NCBI RefSeq assembly: GCF_037042905.1
Contig: NC_087253.1
Location: forward strand, 10,335,001-10,399,000
Length of the DNA stretch: 64,000 nt
From: Lytechinus pictus
Lineage: Eukaryota; Echinodermata; Echinoidea; Temnopleuroida; Toxopneustidae
Reading direction: 5' to 3'
The position numbers and the translations under genes were made by a program. Position 1 is the first letter of the stretch. Each line of letters begins with the position of its first letter. Under the pieces are notes generated by a model that saw only the letters and a program-made list of their open reading frames with translations, had not been told where the DNA came from and searched no databases. Below are positions 46,375 through 57,600 of this stretch, piece after piece.

Positions 46375-47303
46375 TAGCCTCTTGTCGAGGCCCTGTCGGC
46401 TGCTTTCCGAGCGAACATGGCAAAGCAAGGGAGAGAGCGAAGCAGAGCGCCGCGAGACAGGGCCTCTGGACATCTGACCCGAATTTCACCGACTTTCTTT
46501 TGTTTTTTATTGTTTTTAACAATTCACCGACCAAAAACTGGTCGGTGAAAATCATCCAATGAGAGCGCGGGCTGCTATGACGTCATATTGAATATTCATG
46601 AGCTCATCTTGAATGGCGACCCGTGGATTCTTGGCGAAGAATGACGACGAAATATCAAAGAGCATTGAATATGCCTCTAAAATGCTGAATATTGATCGAT
46701 TTAAGGATTTGCAAGTCGATAAAATTAACTCTGCACTGAAAGGACGAGATGATTTTGTAAATCTACCCACAGGATATGGAAAAAATGTTATCTTTCATGC
46801 GATTCCACCGGTCGAACCGGGGCGTCGATTATCGATCTCCGCTGTGCAGTGCAGTGAGGGAAGCTGGGGTGGAGTTGCTGGGAGTTGACTCTAGTCTGAC
46901 CAGCGGCTGAGCAGTATCTCCCGTGAAGTTTCGGGGCGGTGATGGGTCTGTTACGGCCAGTAGTAGTAGTAGTAGTAGTAGTAGTACCACTACTTGTAGC
47001 ATTTTGCAGGTTATATCCCCTTTAGTGTCCCGCAATTAAATGAATCCCCTGCAGAATAATGGACTACTATACTATATAGTATTCCGAACCCAAAACGAAA
47101 CAGCTCTGACATTTCATTGGTTTACTCGGTGACCAGTAATATCATGACTCATGTATATTCATTAGGAAGACGTTCCTCATGAATATATAATTCAGTTCAG
47201 ATGTCAAGAGGCCCTGGCTCGCGCCAGGCCTAATTCGCTTCGCGAATTAGGGAATCCCTCGCTTCGCTCGGGGAGCAGCCGCCAGGGCCTCGACAAGAGG
47301 CTA
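46375..47303. mobile_element. Mutator-like (Pack-MULE-type) element with 9-bp TSD
   Basis: TIRs of about 105 bp start TAGCCTCTTGTCGAGGCCCT at the left and end with the complement at the right. Both carry a GGACATCTGA- or TTGACATCTGA-type inner boundary and an internal palindrome (AGGGCCTC facing GAGGCCCT). The flanking direct repeat ATATGAACC at 46366-46374 and 47304-47312 is exact. A 9-bp TSD and long TIRs fit the MuDR/Mutator superfamily; Merlin (8-9 bp) is the alternative. The interior holds a helicase fragment and a TAG microsatellite (46963-46985), with no transposase, so the element is non-autonomous. Confidence 0.82.
46613..46810 (+). pseudogene. RecQ/SF2 helicase N-terminal fragment carried in the element
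   Basis: The frame opens with ATG and encodes about 66 residues ending IFHAIPPV. The part LQVDKINSALKGRDDFVNLP followed by TGYGKNVIF matches the Q-motif-like entry and Walker A of RecQ-type helicases. In Walker A the usual GK(S/T) reads GKN. Coding similarity stops after about 200 bp and the frame then runs into unrelated sequence. Motifs Ia to VI are absent, so it cannot be an active helicase. It may be a captured host exon or the remnant of a larger transposon gene. Confidence 0.75.
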
Positions 47304-47512
47304 ATATGAACCCAGCAACAAATGTGTAAAAACCTACACAACCCGGGTTGTGTAACTTTCTAAGTAGCGGTTGTGTACATTTTCTACACAGGAATTGTGT
47401 AACCATAAACTTACACAGCCAGGTTGTGTAGGCATTTTTCACAATAGGTGTTTAATACTTAAACATTAACTGTTGAATTTTCATTTTACGCAACCAATTG
47501 TGTTAGATAGGA

Positions 47513-50460
47513 CACCACTCTTTGACACATACACATACATATAAAGAATTGTGTGTATTATGATGTATTTATTTCCATTCATAAATGGATTCATACAATC
47601 TTCCAAATGCGTCAACAATACATTTTCATGTAATACGCGATAAAAACATCCAACCACTAACAAAATTAATTGCAACCAATCTCATGGTTTAAAGATATAC
47701 AAACATGCATGTACATTCACAATATTAGGAGGAATTCTGAGCAATTTTACATTGAATTTACATTTAAGTAAAATGAATAAGTATCTATGAGTGCAACATT
47801 CATTTTTTTAAATAAAATAATCAACAAAAATAATTAAGAACTTTGAAATATTTCTTTTCTTTACTGATTTTTACAACAGTTCTTGAAATGAGTGGATTGA
47901 TGTCATAGTCTCACTATTTTACTTATGTAATTAAAATGACAAACATTTGCAATTATCTACTCTTGCAAATCAACTTAAACTGACATGGATTTTTCCTTCA
48001 CATAGAATGGGCACTCACTTGACCCTTTGTGATCATGTTTCCTATAAGTATTTGCATATAAATTATTATATTTCCTTTCAATTCAACTGATCCAGTCATC
48101 CTTTGCCACTGGTCAATTTTTCTATAATAAACATACTTGTACATGTATAATAAATAATTTCCAGCACAATTGCTTGAAGTGAACTTCACTGTGTATTATA
48201 AAATGGTGATATGGATCCTAGTCAAAAGATTGACCGAGAGCTCTCATGTGACCAGTCATTTATCTTATCACAAGGGCAGAAGCCACTTTCAGCTGGCATA
48301 AGTTTTTACTAATGCCTTGTACTAATGCCCGCTAAATTTGAATTGGATCTTCCATTTCCAAAGAAGGTGAGTACAGGACTAAATTCAATCAAATTACTTA
48401 ATTTCTCACATTAAATGTTGTTTAATTGACCTCTAGGCTAAATATGTTAATGCTAACAAAAGTAACGGCACTCGGCGCACACATTGTCTAATTTAGTTAC
48501 ATTATAAAATGTGACTATTTTATAAAATAATCAACACACATTACTTTCTCAGGCGTTAGTAAAATCATCCACTCTCTGTAACTTTGGAACAGTTCAAAAC
48601 ATACTCGGCTGCGCCTCGTATGATTGGACTGATTCCAAAGTTACTATCGGGTGGATGATTTTACTAACACCCTTGGTAATGTGTGTTAATTATATAATAA
48701 AAACACATTCATACAATCATTTTCACCTGTATGGTATGCAACATGAAAAATATTCACAATGTATATCTTAGGCAGAGTTGTGTGTGGGACACAGTCCCAT
48801 CAATAAAATTGGGGCAAGTACAAAATTTGGGTAAGTTTCTGCCAGATTCGGGCAGATTGTGGGCTAGAAATCTGGTTAATTTGTCCAAGTTCTTAAACAA
48901 AATTGACAGAGTGCTTTAAGATTTCTAAATTTTGCTTCTAGACTAAACAGGGCCCTATTTTATAAATTGTTACAATGGCTGAACGATCAATTTTGATTGT
49001 AAGTCTAAGGCAATCCATATGGCGAAGAAATTTAACATCAGTTTGAACTTTTCATGAAAGAGGGCTCAGATCACTGTTCTGTTTTTATCATAATTTCCCT
49101 CATCTTATGGTGAAAGGGGAAAAAAGAGAGACATCTCATTTGACCAAAACTACCAAGTTTAAAGACAGAAACATGTTCCTGATCACCAAGAGTAGCATTA
49201 TAGCAAAGTGAAATATTTTTTAAAATGCATGTTTCGCTCTTTTCAGCCCTGCATTTAAAAAATGTCATTTTATCACTTTTATCAAAAGACATGGTACTTC
49301 AAAGAATTAGCATTAACATACATGTACATGTAGATAATGACCACAACAGAATTGTATGGTTGAACGCTTCTATGCCACATAATTCGGAACAATCCTTAAA
49401 AAAACTTACAAAAAATACATGTTAATATCAACTTTTAACCACAGATTTTTTTTTGCCCAAAAAGGGCATGATCAAGATCTTGCCATGGAACAAAAATATG
49501 AGATGAAGAATTTTATAGCCAATCTAAGCCTTAGATGGAAAATATTCATCACTCAAATATTTGGGAAGGACTTGCTGCTCTCAGCAAAGTAGCTAGGGTT
49601 ATTAGTGATGGACTATGAGAGGGGTTTACATATTTTATAGACCTGTTCAAACATATCAATGATACATTTTGATAACACTTGAAATTACATGCACATAATA
49701 TGTATTAGTAAAACAATTTTCAGCTACATTGTCTTAATCTGTTTTATAGTAACATCAACACAATGTTTAACTTCTCTGCATTGTTGAATGTCCAATAGAT
49801 CATTGACAACATAGACAGCAACCTGTCAGCAATATTTGAGTGAAACATCTGCAGTAATGTAAACCAGTTTCGATTGATCTCAACCATGTTAAATGCATTC
49901 ATACATTCATGTTTAACCTATCAATTATGAAGGCCCCAATGATTTTTTCCCCTTTTTCATCTAATGATATGTCTAACCCTTAAACTTTACTGTCATTTTT
50001 TTTTTCATTAAAACTTCATGACTGTTACGATTTGAGGATTCATGGGCAATTTGCATGAGAAAATTCCTATAAGCCAAAAATATAACAGAGTTGGAGTGTA
50101 AAAAGGCAGACTCATCTCCTAGTTGCAAAATACTTTCATTTTCAACAAAAAAAAACTTCTATATGTACATGCAAGTATCTCACAAAAGTCGAAAGTTAAT
50201 GATCCAGATGTTATGTAACATATAACACTAATTATAACATTGGTCCTCTCACATTGTATTTAACTTCCATCCATAAACAATGCAAACTGTTGCAAAAATA
50301 GAAATAAACAATTTAGCAGGTTGTTTGTATGTGTGTCAACACATATTTGGCAATTTAGTCCAGATATCCAGATGAGTTCTCGTCATTTTCACATTGATTT
50401 GATTTAATTTACCAGTCTCAAATATTCTGTCCTACTTTGAAAAAAGGTAAGGTGAGGTGA
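47513..50460. other. Intergenic, no supported gene
   Basis: AT-rich sequence without exon signals that I can support. It contains one clear foldback (48531-48690) and a GGGCCCTATTTTATAAA-type MITE end at 48953. Confidence 0.45.
48531..48690. mobile_element. Foldback element
   Basis: TTAGTAAAATCATCCAC and TAACTTTGGA on the left are matched by TCCAAAGTTA and GTGGATGATTTTACTAA on the right. The outer AACACACATTAC is matched by GTAATGTGTGTT. Confidence 0.75.
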
Positions 50461-50496
50461 GGTGTTTAAGACGTGCTTAACATGTTAGCAACAAAA

Positions 50497-50900
50497 GTAA
50501 TGTTTCTTGACTTTTGAATTATGAAATACTGTTTGGTCAAAAGGAAGCAAGTGACAAAAAAGTATGGGGACAGTTGCAAGGATAATTGAAAATTTCTGCA
50601 GAATCTGATTTTTTTCTCCACAATTTCCCCTAATTTGGGTATGCCAAACACGAATCTGCTTGTTGCTTATCTTTGTGAAGCAAAAAAAAAAAAAAAAAAA
50701 GGAATGACACTAGGATTTTGAATTATAAAATATTGTTTAATAAGGGAAGGAAGACCACACATATTATCATATTTTGACAAAAGGAAGCAAGTGACAAGAT
50801 ATTATGCGGCAGTTTGCAGGAATAATTAAAATTTTCTGTGGATTTTTTCCACTATTTTCCCTATTTTGGGGTGCTGAACATGAATCTACTTGTTGCCAAA
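50497..50900. repeat. About 210-bp tandem duplication downstream of the 430-aa gene
   Basis: TTTTGAATTATGAAATA, CAAAAGGAAGCAAGTGAC and CGAATCTGCTTGTTGC recur in slightly diverged form at 50710-50895. The 18-bp word also occurs at 51375-51392 and inverted near 51322-51337 and 51548-51565. Confidence 0.7.
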
Positions 50901-51603
50901 TTTATAAAAAGCCACCTTTGACTGTTAACATGGCAATGGGTTATTTTCCCCAAACTAACATAGATCTCTCAGTATGGTAGAAAAAGGGAATGAAATGGAC
51001 TGAAATCTTTCAATTTTGAGCCACCTATTCAAAATCTATCACAATTCTAATGATATAAGGTCATTGTAATGCTTAAAAAAATGGCCGAAAGAGAAAAACA
51101 AAGAATGTGGAGAGAGTTAGAGAAAGCAGAAATAACGAAGCTAAGAAATCAGGACAGACACAAGTTGTATGACAGTGTCCCTTCTTAAAACTGATTATTC
51201 TGCCATAACCCATCTCTTGTGCTCAAAATAGTAACATTAAAAAGGAAATCAAATTTTTTTTTATATGTTTAACCATCAATCACTCTTTTTTACGCCGGTC
51301 TGCTTTAAAATGCTGATGAAGTTACTTCCTTTTGTCACAGTATTGTGAGCGGCGGAGTGGTTATAATACTTTGACAAAAGGAAGCAAGTGACACATTTCT
51401 TACATAAATATTAAATCATATGAACATAACTATTTGTCAAAAAAAGTTATCCAAAAGTAGTTCTTGAACAATTTTATATCCAGAGACAATTAATCTTTAA
51501 CAAGGAGAGCCGAGAAAAATTGCCTATTTACTACAAAACTCTCTATTGTCACTTGCTTCCTTTTTATCAAATTACGGCAGTACTGAATGCTGCCATGCCC
51601 AGG

Positions 51604-54600
51604 CTAATCTTCCTTCTGGATGTTGCTCAGCCATGTTCGAAAACTGAGCAGAGCCACTCCACTCAGAGCACCTGGAGGCAATTCATAGATCAAGTGCTGG
51701 AGCATCTGCCACGCTGGAGAACATTGGGCTTGGTAATCCACGTCCAGCACATAGGTCAACTTGAAGCAGACGTCGACACCCTGTATTATTGAGGAACACT
51801 GGATGGTGCTTCGCTCAATTATCACAAAGACCTGGTTTGGCTTCCACCTTGAGCCTCCAAGGATTAAGAGGAAAGGCTGCGGTCTTTCTTTTCCATCCAA
51901 ATTTGCGAGATAATAATCTATGGATGTTCCTTCCTGTATTGAAGAGATGAGATTCAAGGGGAACTTGACTAAGCTGGTGCACACAATTATATTCTAATGT
52001 CTTGATTAAAATGCTTTTGTTTTTATACAATAAGAATATGTTCAATTTCTCAATACATGATCCTTGCAAATATGTCAGTGAGAATAAACTCACATTTTAC
52101 AAACACAGAAAGGAACATGTGTCATATTAGTTCGCACCCCTAAAAGGTGGTTTGGTTACATTTTGTGCTTTTGAAGTTAACTATTTCTTCCTTTTTATCA
52201 GAACCATTGAAACTACCATGACATGTTTGGTATCATATTGCAACTGTGTTGGCATGCTATTAGCCTGCAAAGTTTCAATAATATAGGTAATATATACCCT
52301 ACCCCTACCCTCCAAACATTTTTTGATAGTATCTCGAAAAGTATTTCACCGATTTTAATCATTCAAACAGTAACTGATAGAAAATTTTCTTAAGCATAAA
52401 ATGAGTGGTAATTGTCTGCAAATAGATTGCATAGTAAGTGTGCAATCATGCATCTTATGACAAAGGTGTGTAGAAAAAAATTGCACATTTGTGATTTGCG
52501 CAAGATTGTACACAAATACGCAAAGAATCACACTTTGCAATGAGGAAGATGTTGAAGCAGAAGAGGGTGAGGAGTAGATGATGACCAGATCCTCAAGATG
52601 AAAATAATGAAAATGCTCCAGAGGACCAGGGTGGTGATAAGATAAAGCTCAAACCAGTTATTGGTGAACTGGAGTGTGAAAAAATTTCAATTGATCCTAG
52701 AGACTATTGATAGACATATTATTGAAGCCAAACTTAAATCTTAAGATTCTACGAAAGAGAAGAGGTCAGAACCAAGCGAGACCCGTAAGACTTCCACCGG
52801 GGTTTCAGAATCGGATGTGAAACACGGGGCATCTCTAGCAGAGGAAGGGGAGACTGATGATGAGTTTAGGAAAGGAAAGAAGGCTCAAGGCAAGAGAAAG
52901 CGCCAGCCTAAGAAGCGAAATGATGATAAGCGGAATATAGTTGTTGATCCTAGCTTGCAAGTCAATTTCGCTTCATCCACAGAATCCGTCGAACCTCTCG
53001 AGGTTGCCAAAGTGTGGGGAGGAGTCGTCAGGAAGGAGGGAAGGAAGTCATGATATAGTGGTGACCTAGACAGGTTATTTAGGTCAAGAGAAACACACTT
53101 TACACTCACTGCAGAGGAGCTCCCGAGATACCATGAAAAATGTTGGGAGGAGTATAATTGTCGGTGGGATGAGAGGAGAGTGGAATGTGTAGGCAGCACT
53201 TGGGACCAGTATACTTACGATCAGTATGCATACTACGAGGCATGATCGAGCATGGGTGGCGAATTTGCCACCAGAAAACCTGGGGTTAAAATGTCACAGT
53301 GGAATTGAAATTAACAGTTTTTACTACTCTCTTTCTTGTTTTCTTAACATAAGTAGATGGATGAAGGACAGAAATGATTTGTTTTGATTTTATGTGTATG
53401 TGCCATTGGTGGTGCATAGCTGTGATAGTGTAGCGCATGTTATCAAATTATATTCCAGAGAGCTATTTGTCTCCACTCCCCCTGTTCATAATGCCTTACC
53501 AGTTATAGTATGCTTGTAGGCAACTTGCCAAAGATTCAAAACACACAAATACAAAACTTACAGGCTTGAAATCTATGAATGACGTTACAGCCTCCTTTGC
53601 CGAACATCTGCCTTTCATCCCTTTGCCTCGTCCCACAAACAATACAGGCAGCAAGCTGAAAGCCAAGGTCTGATACTCATCTGTAAATTAGAATGTAAGT
53701 AAAATTTGAATAAGTATACTATGCACATGTCAAGCCAAAGACATTCTAGTATATTTCATTTTGCCACCCGATATAAGGTATGCTTACACAATCACCATTG
53801 CTGTTTTGTATTCCTTTGTAGTATGGCTATTCTGGTATTGAGAGCTTAGAAGTATGTGTAACAAATGTATTATTAATTTACTCTGATTTTTATTAAACAG
53901 CAAATTACTACTTATCTTGAAACAAGGCGTTAGCGATGATGTGTCTCGCCCATTTGTGAAAATCGCGATGTGTCATAAGAGAGTCTTGCAAGTAAACTTT
54001 AACGTTTGATCTGAAATGACCTTTGACCTTACAATGTGACCTCTGACTGGACCATAACATGCAGGTCCCCTTAGTGCATCTACAACCCAAGTTTGGTTGA
54101 AAAGTGAGTCACGGTTGCATAGTTTTGTGTCATAAGAAAGTCCTGCACGTAAACTTTAACGTTTGATCTAAAATGAATTAAATTAAGGATTAAAAGTGAC
54201 GCATACTTTTTGGGCCACCCTGTACAGGGTTCAGCCTGTACTGAACTCCACCTTTATGAGAAAAATGTGCCTTCAATTGTAAAAATTTTTGACTAAAATA
54301 TTCAGTCAATGCTGAATTAGTTTTAGGTACCTTACCATCCGACAATTCTGTCACCTCCACCTCTCCCAGCTTCTCTTTCCAGTCTTTTTGGATCTCCGAT
54401 GAATACTGGAAAACTTGCTTGGACATAGCGGGCCACTTTGCGTACAACTGGTTAGTTTGATCAGATATTGTTAGCCGAAAGTCTTCTTGAACCTGAAATA
54501 AATATATAGCAACGGATGAACACTTATCTGCAATTCAACATTAAACAGTTCAACAGAAATATGGTAAATGGACATAAATGTACAATACATGGGGGAGGGG

Positions 54601-57600
54601 GGGGGGAGGTTATTTGACACCCCGCTTATTTGACATCCCCCCCCCCCCCCCGACCAGACCTCAGCCCTCGACTGCGTGATTGCGATGAAATTCAGCACAC
54701 ACAATGCCTATGACACAATCTCTAAAACAGTATACTTTATTTTTCCCCCAAAAAAAATCAAATTAGGAAAATTATGCTTATAATGCTCATGCATGAAATA
54801 AGGTTTTGTTGCTCTAAATCACTCAATGAAATTAAAGCTATGCTGATTTTTGGTCCAGATACTCATTATTGCATCCTTAACAAATGTACACTAAAAAAAA
54901 TTTGGCATAAAAATTCATATCTTATGTAATACATTGCTTTTCAAATTTGTTATACATTTCTTTATTTTTCTACCTTGTTATTTTCATTGCTTTTTAGATG
55001 AATTCGTGGGCGACACCTTTGCAATCATAAATAGCATAAAATTAATAAAATTAAGCATAGCTTTTGAACAGCATGCTTGGGTGTTGCGAATTTGGTGTCA
55101 AAAGATGCACGAGATGTGAAGGAAAGTCCTGAAATCTCAGCGCATGATTTTTATGCATTTAAAATCTCTCACAAAAAAATATCAAGGGGAGCTAAATCAG
55201 AGCCCCCCCCCCCCCCAGCTACATAGGGTTAAATCTGCAAAAAATTGCTTTATACATTTAAATCCATGTAAGTTATATATCAGATCTCATATACAGTCAT
55301 TTCTCTTCCCAAATGTACCACTTGATAAACTCAACTCCGAAAATAAAATTAGAAAACCAAATATTCCCAAGATAATCACTTTCCCTTCTGAGTCAAAGAT
55401 TGTTGATAAACATGAGACAAGAATGGGTGACAAGGTCATTATGCCAGACAAGTGGCTGGTGTGGTGAGGGAGAGGATGTCAAAGTGCTACATGTCTGTAT
55501 TTCTAGTCATCATTCACTTCCAAATGAATTTTTCATAACCTTCACCATCAAAGTTTTAACTGATCAATAAAGTATTTTTTATTCATTTGAGTGTGGAATT
55601 CAATTTAGGAAACCGCATCACTTGTTAATATTTCTTAGTATATCTACCTCAACTTGTCTCTGAAAAATGCTTCAGAAAAAAATCTAAATTTGAAAGGTTT
55701 AGAAGACAAGACCCAACATTCCTCTTTGATTCAGAAATCGAATAGCTGAGAACACAAAACCGGGTTTCAGCTCGACAGGCCCTGGGCGGGGACTTGTTTC
55801 GACTCAGTCCTACTTACAATTCCAGGATCTAGAAGCCGAGGATATCTTGCGAGGATCTCTGCCGTTGTTGGTGCTCTATCTGACCTAATCCAGGAATAAC
55901 GTGGTTTACAAGTTTCTGCCATCATCTCCTGGACTTTGACCTTGGGAGTGTCATTATATTTCATCCATTCTATTGCTTCCATGACTGGAATGAAAGGAAA
56001 GCAAAGATTTGATGTTCAAAATATTAGCATTGGAATAAATCTAATGGTTTTCATCAACTTTCTGTGTCACTGTCAATTCTAAAAATCTGTTCTATTGTGT
56101 GAAGCTGGACAAAGTGTTCAACAAGGAACTTCTAAAAGATCGGGATCCTATGGGCCTATTGTGCCTGTGTTGTAACAGGTCACTCTTGTAATGCCTGTCA
56201 CACCACACCCACCTCCTTACTGGAGCACTACCGCTTTGGTGTGACAGGCATTACAAGAGTGACCTATTACAACACAGGCATAATTGGCCTGTAGGATCCT
56301 GCCCTATAAAGAGTTCATCATTAGTTCCTCATGCAGATTACAAATTGGTGATCCATGCATTATCATAAATTATTCAATGCCATGCCCATTATAGCATTGA
56401 ATAATTCATTTATTATTACATTATCTCTCAAATCCCCCCAATTCAAGGATAAGTTTTCCACAACATGCTTGGGCTACATGACTTCAGCTGAAACATCATT
56501 CACAGTATATGTTCTGGCAGAATGTTCTGGTGGTATGAAAATTATTTATTCTTAATTTCGCATGTTTTCACTTGATTCAATGATGGGAATATTTAATTGA
56601 TCACACTGATCAAAATTAAATCACTGCAATTCTCAATTACACTAATTCTGATATTATTGACCTTATCGTACTTACTTTTATCTTCAGGCAAAGTTGGCAA
56701 TTCATCTATACCAACTGCCTTTCTCTTTCCTTCCTTCGACCTTTTTCCCTGTTCATCTCTCACAGGATTCTCTTTCCGAATTTGTTGGTAGTGCCTCATC
56801 CTTACGTAGCGTAGTCTGTCTTCCAGACTCCCACTTGCAGGGTGGTGCTTTCTCCCTGCTATGAACCATTGCTCCTGAAATTATGAGAGCCGGGAAACAG
56901 TACTGAACAGAGGCGTCAGAAGGTTCTGATCATACAAAGGATTGGAGGGGAATGCCATTGTGAACACACAATGCCTTGCCCCTTCAATCTTTTGTCTCCT
57001 CCGAGCTTACCGACGCCACTGGTATTGAATACAGATATATACTGAAGCTTTCCGACGTGCATTCACCAGAGTAAAATCACATGAATGAACACAAAGCCGC
57101 AATATATAATGCTAACGAGGAAAAAAGCATGCTAAGTTAACAAGCAGTGATAGGGTGTCAAGGCTAATTTTGTTTTGACAGCCTATCACAGCTTGTTAAC
57201 GCAGTGGGCTTTTTTCCTTCGCCTCCATTGTATAAAGTCTTGTTCATTCGTCTTGACAAAAGTTCCATATAGGTTGGAGAATGTATACGATCTGTGGACG
57301 AATTTCAAACGTACTGCTACTTGGATATCAGGTTATTTATCTCCATTTAGGACATGACAGAAGAAATCAATTTCTGTGCAGTTGCCCAACTGTGGTCTCC
57401 TACCCTTGGAAAGCTCATTGAAATAGGCCTCAACTCTACAGTGGACTGTTTTACATCAAAGGACTATTGTTTCAGGCTGTTTTTCTTTGTTCACTGTCCT
57501 TGCTTCCACAGCTATACACCCCCCCCCCCCAAACAAAAACAAATAAAATACTTACATATCCTGTGATTCCACTGTTGTCCTTCAAAATTTTGAATTGATC

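Larger units (their letters stand above)
46300..47510. repeat. Array of TTGTGTA palindromic words split by a transposon
   Basis: Before 46366 there are ACACAACTTGTGTAA and TTACACAG. After 47312 there are ACACAACCCGGGTTGTGT, GGTTGTGTACATTT, CTACACAGGAATTGTGTAA and TTACACAGCCAGGTTGTGTA. The units are palindromic or in both orientations. The array continues across the inserted element, so it predates it. Confidence 0.65.
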
